Assembly: GCA_028015205.1 (NCBI GenBank)
Contig: CM051514.1
Span: forward strand, 34,736,150 to 34,800,149
Length of the DNA: 64,000 bases
DNA from: Mytilisepta virgata
Lineage: Eukaryota > Mollusca > Bivalvia > Mytilida > Mytilidae
Direction of reading: 5' to 3'
Of the stretch, positions 24,301 to 36,300 are shown in pieces. A program made the translations under genes and the position numbers. The notes below the pieces were generated by a model, which made no database searches, was not told the DNA's origin, and was given only the letters and a program-made list of their open reading frames with translations. Each line of letters starts with the position of its first letter. The first letter of the stretch is position 1.

Positions 24301-27300
24301 GATATAGTAAATTTATATTATGCTGTATACGACGCATTTCAAGGAGTTACCTCTCATCAGCAGCATTAAAACCGAAACATTTGGAAGACCAAAAACCAAA
24401 CTTGTATTAAACAAGAAGTACTCAACCAAAAATACCGAAATAGGAAGCCAAATTCCATCTAAGGAGATCTACCATATGCAATACAAGGAATGAACCCTTA
24501 GTATTTCTATTATTTTTGAATTTTGCTAAATACTGGTAATTTCTGTAAAAAATCAATGAATAATCATGTCAGACAAGTCTGACGACTGGGTTGGCGAATA
24601 CCCTCGGGGACCTAGGGTCCACCAGCAGAGGCATCATCCCAGGAGTTTCAAAATAACAATCCAAAGATTGAGTATTCTCACACTGCCTATTTTTTGAAAA
24701 TATAACAACATTGGTCTTAGCTACATTGACTTTGAGTTTCCAGGTTTCACAATACAAAAACATAGCATTTAGTGCAGATTGCAATTCAGCGGCAGATTCT
24801 GCAAAAATAACAGTATCATCTGCATATAGTAATAAATACAATTTAAAGTAAACTTCAATATTATCATTATCAAACAGCAAGTGAGAAATATTACATACAT
24901 CATTAAGACCATCATAGGCATGAGATAAGAACTCTGTCAGATCATTAAGAAAAATTGAGAATAACAAAGGAGACAGGTTTTCTCCTTGTCTGACTCCTAC
25001 ATTTTTTTGAATTTTGCTAAATACTGGTAATTTCTGTAAAAAATCAATGAATAATCATGTCAGACAAGTCTGACGACTGGGTTGGCGAATACCCTCGGGG
25101 ACCTAGGGTCCACCAGCAGAGGCATCATCCCAGGAGTTTCAAAATAACAATCCAAAGATACCAATATTAGATATAGTAAATTTATATTATGCTGTATACG
25201 ACGCATTTCAAGGAGTTACCTCTCATCAGCAGCATTAAAACCGAAACATTTGGAAGACCAAAAACCAAACTTGTATTAAACAAGAAGTACTCAACCAAAA
25301 ATACCGAAATAGGAAGCCAAATTCCATCTAAGGAGATCTACCATGTGCAATACAAGGAATGAACCCTTAGTATTTCTATTATTTTTGAATTTTGCTAAAT
25401 ACTGGTAATTTCTGTAAAAAATCAATGAATAATCATGTCAGACAAGTCTGACGACTGGGTTGGCGAATACCCTCGGGGACCTAGGGTCCACCAGCAGAGG
25501 CATCATCCCAGGAGTTTCAAAATAACAATCCAAAGATTGAGTATTCTCACACTGCCTATTTTTTGAAAATATAACAACATTGGTCTTAGCTACATTGACT
25601 TTGAGTTTCCAGGTTTCACAATACAAAAACATAGCATTTAGTGCAGATTGCAATTCAGCGGCAGATTCTGCAAAAATAACAGTATCATCTGCATATAGTA
25701 ATAAATACAATTTAAAGTAAACTTCAATATTATCATTATCAAACAGCAAGTGAGAAATATTACATACATCATTAAGACCATCATAGGCATGAGATAAGAA
25801 CTCTGTCAGATCATTAAGAAAAATTGAGAATAACAAAGGAGACAGATTTTCTCCTTGTCTGACTCCTACATTTGAGGCAAAATATTCAGAGAAATTATTA
25901 CCTTCTCTTACACATGATTTTGCATTTTCATACAGATTCTGTACAACAATAAGCATTTTACCATCAATACCATTTCGTAACAATTTTTGCCATAGTAAAA
26001 CTCTACTAACCGAGTCAAATGCTTTTTGAAAATCTACAAAGGCACAGTATAACTTTTTCCTTCTAAATAAGTATAGATCAATTAGACATTTCAAATTAAA
26101 AATGTGGTCAACAGTACCGTAACCCTTTCTAAAACCAGCTTGCTCTTCACATAACAAGCCTAAACTTTCAAGATACTTAAATAATCTATTATTGAGTATA
26201 CAAGTAAATAATTTTCCAAAACAGCTTAATATAGTTATACCTCTATAATTGCCAGGATCTGCAGGGTCACCCTTGTTTTTAAATATAGGGCATATATAAC
26301 CCTGACACCATGTTTCTGGTACTATACCGCTTTCAAAAACAATATTAAAAATTTTCATATAAACAGGTAAAAGTTTATTTACTGCATGCTTCAAAAACTC
26401 ATTGAGTATCATATCTTTACTACAAGCTTTATCATTTTTCAGTGACTTAATAGCATCAAAAACCTCTTTTTACCATTAGTCGTAAGTGTGATCTGATTCC
26501 CGGGTTTGAATGTCGTTGCTCCATTGATGTCCCAAAACCAGTTTTTTCCTAATTCTATGAATGTTTGTAAAACAGGCACCTAGTCAAACTCCAAACAGCT
26601 TTTAACCTCTTTTATAATCACTGCCACCAGCACTTTGGGTTAATTACTTCTTTTTTAGTTTGATTCCTTGGGAGATTTAGCGGGGATTTATAAAATTAAT
26701 GTGAATGACGTTTTGAGTGTTTGTGACGTATTTATTTTATGGCGTCATATATTCATCAATAACATACACACTTTGGCAACGCCCTTGATTCGACCTGAGA
26801 AAGTTCGACTTCGCTTAAATTATTTCTATAAAACTGAGAAGGTTATTAGAAAAATATAAATATTATCTAATTTTATAAAAATACAGATTATTTTGAACAC
26901 AGAATGTTGAGAATTTAATTTGGTTAATTTTTTTGAAGACTCTTGATGTACTTCAACGGAATGTAAGATGGTTTGTTGCAGTGAACAATTCGGCGTAGGT
27001 TTTCCGGAAAAAAAGTGAACCACTGTCCGGAGTTTGGGACCTGGTCATAATATCTATAGTATAACTCGTGAAATTGGTATATTTGACACGTATGAAAAAA
27101 CCGTTTCCCAAATGAAAATGGACCTGTTCCATTGATATTATCCCTTCCTCATATCGGATTTGACATGAACAGCATGGCGGGTGTCCGGCACCTGAGTCTA
27201 CCCCCGGTTTTTTGGTGGGGTCCATGTTGTTCATATGTTTTTAGTTTTTAATTGTAGTGCATGTATTGTTTTGGTCTTGTCTTCGTTTTTCTCCGGAGTT

Positions 27301-30300
27301 TGTCAGTTACGATTTTTCTCTCCTTCGAACATCCCTTTGGTATTTCTTGACTTTACTTAAAATCTTTATGGAGAGATCGAATAATAGAAAAAAGGAACAA
27401 AGCACTTAGAGGACGAGTGTTGAGATGTAGATTTTTTGTAATCGAATTTCAATGTGAAAAGGGCTGTTTTAAGCACAAAAATTTTACATTTTAATAGGTC
27501 ATAATTTTATAAACACCTTCAGAACATTATATGTAATTTCAATTTCAATATAGTGTTGAAATACAAGAAAATGAGCTGAACTAAGCTCCCCAATAAATAC
27601 ACAAGCAAATAAAATATGCCATAAAGTTTCATCTTTTGTTCCTCTTTTATGAACGCAAATTTGATCTCTGTTTTCTTCTATCACTAATTCTGGGCGAAAT
27701 TTGCATAGAAAGTCATATTATATATATTTTTTTCAAAATGAAGTATAGCTTTTATTAACGTATCCTTGTTGATACTGTTATCCAAACAATATGCCACCAT
27801 TTTATATAATATTGAATTTCCTCTTACATTGCAGCTAATACAATAAAACACTTAGTAAATGTTTTCTTTTCAATCACATGTCAAGTACATCAAACAATAA
27901 TACCGACAATACCTATCTGGTCTCTTGAGACTGTTGAATCTTGGTCCTTCTGGACGTATTATGACAGTCAACCGTATCATCACGAAGGGCTTATTGAAAC
28001 ATGTATACTTCTTAATACTCTCTACCTATTGTAAGAAGTGGGTGAAACTGATTAAGACACATTATATCCTTAGACGCATAAGTTATGTTTCTGTTGTTGA
28101 CACTATCGTTAATTATCATGGGATTTATTATGATTATTTCTGCCCTTGTTTAGCCATTATTGCAGGATTTAAGAGAAGGCTGAGTACCCAGAAACATGTC
28201 TAGCCTCTTTGTGTGTACGTCTGTCTGAAGCAGGACCTCGTATTTTCATTGGCTGTCTCTTGGATACTTCTTGTTACATTTTTATTGTATTGAACGCTAT
28301 TTAGGATTTGTGGTTTATTTTGAAGAAGTTTTGACATGTTAGAGATCGATGTAATCATTAATTTCCCATTCTCAATTTTATGGAATGGAACCAATTGATA
28401 AACAAAATAAAAATATAAATTAAAAGAAAAGAAATGATTCATAGTAGCCTAAAGCATGATGTGATATTGTTAATAAAACAGGTAATAGAAGCTTATCCAA
28501 CACATATCTATAACGGTTCTAGACAAATGTGAAAAATTTAATCTCCCTCATGAAAAATTCCAACAACAATTATCTATACTATTAAATTTGTAGACCAAAA
28601 TTTTTTAGCCGGTTTGTCTCCGAGCCGACGATCGTCAGAAGTATTATATAATAATAAATAGTTAGTGTATGTACTTTATAACTTCATATAGTAATTGCTT
28701 GAATTAGCGTAGCTTAATTAATTAAACCTCAAATAAAGTTCCGTAGCTGGTTCCTTACCGTCTACGTTTTGTAAGCAGGCGGAAATGGTTTTGTATCCGT
28801 TTTAAGCATGCGCAAAAGGTACCAAAAAAAAAAAGAAAAAAAATATTTATCCGAAAAAGGTATAGTCTAGAATTGAAAAATTGAACTAAAATCAAACTTA
28901 CAGACTTGCGATATACAAACATTTATTAGAAGAGAAGGGCGGTTGTTTGGAAATGTACTCTCAGGGCTATGCATTGTGTAATTCCTTTTGAATTCTGAGT
29001 CCGGAGCTATTTTTTGACTTAGCGGCCAAGTCAGAAAATAGCTAAGGACTCGGAATTCAAAACAGATTATGCATTGTGCAGGTGGGACCCCCCCCCCCCC
29101 CCCCACATACACACTTTCCCTTAGTTGTGAAGATGTACCCTCCCCATCCCCTAACAGATAAATTCTTGCAAGCGGTCGTTGTGAAATGCACCCTCTGGGT
29201 AATGCGTTGTGCAGTTTGGGAACACCCCCTCTCCTCCCCCAACAGGAATGTGGTCGCTATGAAATGCACCCTCAGGGTAATGCATTGTGCAGTTTTGGAA
29301 CAACTCCCTCTCCTCCCCAACAGGAATGCGGTGAATATGCGCAAAAGCTACCAGAAAGAATAACACCAACAAAGAAAGTTATTTATAAAAAAAAGGTATT
29401 AGAACCGTGATTTTATTTATATAATAATATTTTCAGTTACAGTAAAGAATTGACTAATTTACTGACTAATTTACTGACCAATTTATTGACTGACATAAAA
29501 ATCTTAACAACTTTCAATGAAATTACTTCAAATTTAGAACATAGCAAGAATAGCAAGAATGTTACTTTTGGAGCATAAATAGTAACCCTCAAACATGTTA
29601 ATAAATGTGTATGTGTCACTATTTTGCATATATTTATTTATTTATGATATTTTCAAAATACAGATCATACACACGTTAATAAATGTCTATGTGTCACTAT
29701 TTTCCATAGCACTGCCCGTAAGTCCAGTAGGCTTTTTTTGGGGCTGGGGGCATACATACTTTAGAAATGAAGCATACATGTACATACTTTAGAAATGAAA
29801 TAAATTCTGTATATATATTATAGACTGGCCATGAACTGTGCTAATTTAATTCCATTACACACAGAGGATTTGCAGAGTTAAACATTTTTGTTTGTTTTAC
29901 ATCTTTCACGCTGATTGTATTTTATGAGGGCCTCAGGAAGGTTCGTTGCTCATTTCTGGATTTTGTGTCCTGTTTTTAAATTGGTCCACATTGAGTCCAA
30001 AGGGTCCAAAATAAAACTTCTTTTAATTTTCATTTCATTTTCCGTCCAATATAATTGCCCATACATACTTTAGGAATGAAATAAATAACATACAGACTAG
30101 CCATGACTGAACAGTGCTAAATTAATTGCATCACACACACACAGCATTTGCACAGTCTGATTGTATTTTATGAGGGCCTCAGGAAGGTTAGTTGCTGAAT
30201 TAGAGATCTGGTGTCCTGTTTTTAAATTGGTCCACATTGAGGTCCAAAGGGCCTTCTTTTAATTTTCATTTAATTTTCCGTCAATTCATCAAAAAATAAT

Positions 30301-33300
30301 TTATATATTTTGTTAATATGCTGAATATAACCGTTTATTTTACACCCCGTTTTCAAATTAGTTCTCATTAACGTTCAAATGTTTGATTTCAGCAGTATGC
30401 ATATTGTGCCCCATTTCCAAATTGGTCTACATTGAGGACCATTTCCGTCCAAAATAAACGTTAATTTAATTTCGTTTCATTTTCTGTCCAAGGGAAATAA
30501 ATGATATATTCCACTGCTTTTACTTTTTTTTTGATTTCCGAACATATAATAATTCAAATCCCTTTATTGCAACGTTACATAAACAGTGAAAACCCGTGTG
30601 AAACGTCACGAGAGGGGAATATGAAGTTTTAAATAATGTCACGTGGGATGCTCTACACCAATGAAACCTTAGTTTAACTATCAATTTTTACATACAGTGG
30701 AATGAAAACAGTGATAAACCATGCTTAATTCGCGAGAGGGGAATATGATGTTGTTTTTTTCTCAAGCGGGGAATATGAAGTTTTATTAAACTTCATGTGG
30801 CATACTCTACACCAATCAAACATGAGTTACGCTATCAATGTTTACATACAGTGGAATAAAACCGCATATTTTACAACCTGTTTTCAAATTAGTCCCCATT
30901 AATGTTCAAATGTTGAATTTCAGCATTAATTGAATTGAAGGGGTTGTTTCATATGCTGAATCTTAGACCGGTAAATTTATTTTTAATTTTGGTCCCGTTT
31001 TCAAATTGGTCCAAATTGGACATTCAAACTCCTATGGAAGAAGAACTGACAAACTAATAAAAACTATCAACATAATGCATCAGTGCATTAAAACAGTTTG
31101 AGAAACACGAACCCAAGCTGTGTATCACCATAAACATTTCAAGTAGTCTTCAAGCCGCGCTCGCGCGAGTTTTTTCTAGTATTATATATATTTTAATGCC
31201 TGAGTTGTCAATATGTTTAGAAATATTCTTAACATTTCAACTATCTGTATACAATTTCGCCACGTAATATGTAGATATTTCGTGTTAAAAAATTAATCTA
31301 CCATATGTCATTCCGTCATATATATATTATTACTAATATAAATCTTTGCCAAGGAACAAAAAATCAATCTCAAACAGATAAAAAAATGCTAGTGTGATTT
31401 AAATATTGATACAAATGCATCTTCAGCATGTGTAGCAGTGCATAAGCCCAGAAATTTGAAATTCCAAAATAAAAAGTTGAGAACATTTTTTTAAGGAAAA
31501 AGTATGAATACCGAAGTCTCAAAAGAGGGGAAGTCCGTGGAAAAAAAGCACAACCTGGAACACCAAAAAGACGACAAAGGAAAAAGTAACAAACAAAACA
31601 AAAAAACCAAACAGTACGAATAGAAACGAGCAGCACGAACCCCAACTAAACCCGGGGTGAACTCAGGTGCTCCGGAAGGATGGACAGTTTCTGCTTCTTG
31701 CAAAACACACACCGTGCTGCGCGTTAAAGGTCATGTCCGGTGAAGGAGAAAGAACATCTATGACAGATGGAGGTCTTTTGCCATGTTGGTAACTGACACT
31801 CCATACTGGTCAATCAGATCGTGGTGACGATTATAATTTTGGAAGCGACCACCTCAATCTGTGGGCAGCATAGCCATGTGCTTATAGCGTTTGTGTAAGC
31901 CGCTGTGTGCTACCCAGAAAATCGGCATAATGTCCGCAATTTCTGGCAAAACGTATGACTTGGGAGATAAATACTCCATACGCTTGAGCAGCTGGAATGT
32001 TACTACACAGAAATGGGAAGTTGACATTGGGAAAATCAAAGTCGTCGCGTATGTCATAGACTTTAGTTGTTAACTATCTCTTCTAAAAACCATGCACATT
32101 TGCATCTATTTCAGGCTGGATGATAATCTTATTTGGATAGGGATTGTAAAATCAGAACATGACGAAAACGCATATTCATGGGATTGCATAAAAACACCAC
32201 ATTGGACTAACAAAATAAAAGGTATCGACGGTATAGCAGGTCAAAGGAAATGTTTTGTGCTAAATATAACCAGCCCGACAATATACTATGGTGTCGATGA
32301 TTGTTCTAATCAGCATCCGTACTTATGTGTCCATAGAGACAAAGGTAAAAATATTACCCCTAATGTACAATATCCAAGTGGTTTGCTAAATTTGTTAGCG
32401 AAGAAAATATCTGTAAAGAAAGTAAACATTTCCATTTTGGGTTAAATATTACAATATCAATTATAATTTTTTTCTACGAGTGGGTACATGTGTATTTCCC
32501 TTGAAAAATATTAAACATCCTATTTTGAGATGAATTATAGTTATACGTTGAGGTCCTCTATAGCACGCGATAGATGTTTTATTATACCGAATCAAACGAA
32601 AAATAAATGCATATTTTTAAAAATGTCTGATGATTGATAATTGTTGATATGTATTAATTCCAACATTTATTTTTTTTATGCGCAATGGTATTTTAAACTT
32701 AATTTTATTGTTGCTAAAGCTTCAAGTATATATAATATCAATTAGTATAAAATCTTTAGAAAAAATGCTGTATGTATACAGGTATGTACAGTGGAACTCC
32801 CGTAAACCGGCCCCTTTAAAAACCGGTTTCCTCCGCAAACCGAACGTTTTATATTCTGGTTCGGAATTTTCACCCTTTATTTTCAAGAAAAAAAATCCTC
32901 CAAAAATGTATACAGTATTTCAATTCAATAACATGGTTTCATGTTCTGTTACAGATCCTCTTCCAGTGTATAAACGTAGAGATGTCAGAGTCCTTTCCAG
33001 CAATCGTACAGATATAGTTACAAAAACCAACATAACTGAAATAGAGTGTGAAGATCATTGTATGAAATCGTTTTCGTGTGTAGGATTTCAGTACCATTTT
33101 ATTAATGAAAGCTGCAATGAATTTAAGGCTTACGTTTCTACGACGATGATGTTTTGGTTTAGTTTAGACAATTCAAGTTTCGAAAATACCTTTACAGCAA
33201 AATCCTATAAGAGAGGTCAGTATATTGCACAACTTTTAATAAGCTTAACGATTTGATTATTTGTATGTTTCTTACAAAGTTAACATTTACAAACTATCTA

Positions 33301-36300
33301 AAAATATTTGACGGAGCGATAAGACAGGAAACAAAACCATATTCAATAATCGCAAATCCTTGTCTTTTTTTATTTCCTGCGTAATCGAAAACCATTTAAT
33401 TTGCTACAAGAACCAACGTTATTTTACATTCGGGTTGGTTTTTAACGATAGAATCTGATTAGTATCCATAAGCAAAACACAAATGGTATAGACATACGTA
33501 TCTTTATTGTGTGGTATGTCATTCCCATCACAGCATACAAAGCTCTTTTCCGAATCAACCTATATCAGATCAGCCATGACCAAAATCGTAAAAACGAATA
33601 TTATGATTATCAACGTTAAGAGCAGTAATTTCAAAACGGGCCTCAAAAGGCTAGCAAAATTCTAGAAAAAATATGTCTTAACAGTCGATACATTCCTTTA
33701 ATTAATATAAGGAAGTTCTATCTACCTTCAAATTACATTTGTAATTACACCCGTCTATTAGTCCCTACGTCAGTCGTTTTATCATGACGCTTGAAACAAT
33801 TTTTTTTTGAGAAATCATCAGAGAACTACATGCACAACTCGACTGCAGGAAAAACTTAAAAAACCTTGTCAGTTAAATTAGTGTCAAAAACACCTCGCCA
33901 TCACAAGGGTTCGAAATCTCAACCACAGTGTTAACATTGTATCATTAATCATTAGTTCTATGAACTACATCTAGACCACTTGGCCACCGAGGCCCCAAAT
34001 CACAATTCTAATAAACGACATTTTTAGGTCACCTTCAGCCCTTAGGGTATCAACCTATCATGCCATAATGAAATATTGACATGCATTGCACGTCACGAAA
34101 TGTTTATTAAACGTAGATTATACATCTAATATAACAAGAGTGGACACACTTAATGCATCGCCTTAGTACGCACCTGGACACAGAATAAAGATTATCTGAT
34201 ACTCAACATTGCATGAATAACATTTTTTAAGAAATGGACTTGTTTTTAAAATTGTGATGAGTCACTAAAGGGTGAAATTGAGGTCAAGCTTAGATGTCCG
34301 ACTGACAACTACTTCCCAAGAAGTATCTACAGACCATATATGGTTGATATAGATATTAAAGTTACAGTGAAATGGACTCAATCATACAAATGTGAATCAG
34401 ATCCCTCAAATGTGAAATTCAAATCAAGGTCTCAGATAGTCAAGTACCAAACAAACAAGAACTATCTATAGACCAAATATGGTTGGTCTATGTACTACAG
34501 GGGATGAGAAATTGACTTATCGCAAAAATGTGAAAAAGGGGTCAAAGGTAAGCTGTCAGATGTCACACTACTATATACCTACTAAGAACGTCTATGGACC
34601 AAATACTGTATAGCTTGTACAGTTGCTGAGAAAATAGACTTGATGGCCAACATTTATTACAAGTGACTCAAGCATGAAATTGGTTCCAGGTCAGAGGACA
34701 GATATTAGATGGCATGTATCCAATAAGTCATATCTATTGACCAACTATGGTGGGGCTAGGTAATACAAATTCTGAGAAATGGACCCTAATTATTAGTTAT
34801 AGAGAAAATGTGATACAAGTAATTCAAGCATGAAATTCAGGTCAGGTCAGGTGTCAGACTGGCATGTACCCACTAAAAACTATCTAGTCTAAATATGGTT
34901 GGCCTAGGTAGTGCAGTTGCTCAGAAATGGATTTAATCACGAAACAAGAAACTTTGACACAAGTCACTCAAGCATGAAGTTGAAATCAAGGTCCGGAGAC
35001 AGGTATCAGACTGGCTATGGACACCAAGACCTTTCAATAGATCGAATATGGTTTGTCTAGGTATACAGTTGCCTTAACCACGAAACTTGAACCAAAACAT
35101 GAAATCGAGGTCATCGTACAGAGACAGGTGTCAAGTATGATCCACCAGAAACTATCAATAGACCTAATATAGTGGGTCTAAGTATTACAGTTGCTTAGAA
35201 ATGCACTTAAATATTGAAAATGTAAAACATTGTTTTGAAAATGTGACAAAAGTCACTAAACCATGAAATTGACGTCAAGGTCCAGAGACACGTGTCAGTC
35301 TGGCATGTACCCACCAAGAACTATCAATAGATCAAGCATGCTGGGACTAGGTATTAAGGTTGCTGATCTTATAAGAAATATACTTTAATCACGAAAATGT
35401 GAAGCAGATTTTACAAATGTTTATGAGGTCATTGAACCATGAAAATCAGATCAAGGTCACAAGTACACTGCAGCAAAGTCTGTATCATAATGAATCTGCG
35501 GACCAAATATTTTAAGTGAAGGTAGTATGTGTGCAATGTTGTTGTTTCAAAAAGGTTTACGCTGCCGCCGGAAAGTAATACCTATATCTCGCCTTTCTCA
35601 ACTTGTCGTCGGAAGCGAGACAAAATCTGGTGACTGGGGTAGTATTGAGATAGCAAGATGTATTAGGAATTAAAAAGAAAAAAAACACACAAATAATTTA
35701 GACTATATTAAAATATAATTATTACACTACATGAAACAATTATACTAAATAAAGAAAATGTAAATGAAACAAATCTAAAACAACCCGAAAAACAAACAAA
35801 CAATCAAACAAACACAAAAACCCAAACATACTGGCATACCTTTTACATATACAGTTATCAATTATCGAAGAATGACTTGAAATTTAATTTTCCGCTCCGC
35901 TATTTTTGTTACAACGACTTTATATATAATACCTCAGTTGTAATTTAGGAAGAATCAAATATTTGAACAAATAATCGGAAAGTATGACGCATAAAACATA
36001 TAACATAACAATTACACTTGAAACGAAACATCGATTTTTTTAAAGTAACATTGATTATATTTAGGGGTATTTTTGAAAATTATAGTTTTGTTTGGAATCT
36101 AACAGATGCTTTATGGACAAGTATTAATCATTCGACCGTTGTCTTTAATTAAATATTATGTCTTCCAGGACATATACTGATGAAAAATGCAAATGGTCTA
36201 TTGAAACATTGTTGTCAAAATTAATCCCCGGTTTAACCGAGACTTACCTTGGTTAAAGTTGAAGGTTGAACAGGATTCTAATGAGTCATGGTACCACTGA

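Larger units (their letters stand above)
21001..26478 (-). mobile_element. Decayed non-LTR retrotransposon (LINE), truncated and rearranged
   Basis: Reads on the minus strand from a 5' truncation near 26478 to a 3' end at about 21001 made of repeated 'tttgaaac' (direct strand: 'gaaactttgaaactttgaaa'). It retains most of a reverse transcriptase (25438-26478) and, after the nested tandem array, the C-terminal part (21170-22177). No endonuclease is seen. The simple-repeat 3' end fits the CR1/L2/Jockey-like clades, but the clade is not certain. It lies in intron 3 of gene 2, opposite to the gene. Confidence 0.85.

Noticed and set aside
22834..24967. Three separate reverse-transcriptase genes (132-137 aa)
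   Set aside because: They are copies of one LINE segment within the 868-bp tandem array.
29057..29410. Overlapping open frames on both strands with repeated 'TMHYPEGAFH' or 'HPLGNALCS'
   Set aside because: They are translations of a 78-bp minisatellite and a poly-C run.
31891..32073. Plus-strand open frame as a possible extra CTLD exon of gene 2
   Set aside because: The minus strand reads as a better protein continuing into a known repeat tail, and exon 4 at 32115 joins exon 3 in phase without it.
33885..34005. tRNA gene on the minus strand
   Set aside because: The box motifs are present but the stems are degraded, and the same layout recurs in a SINE at 62455-62716.
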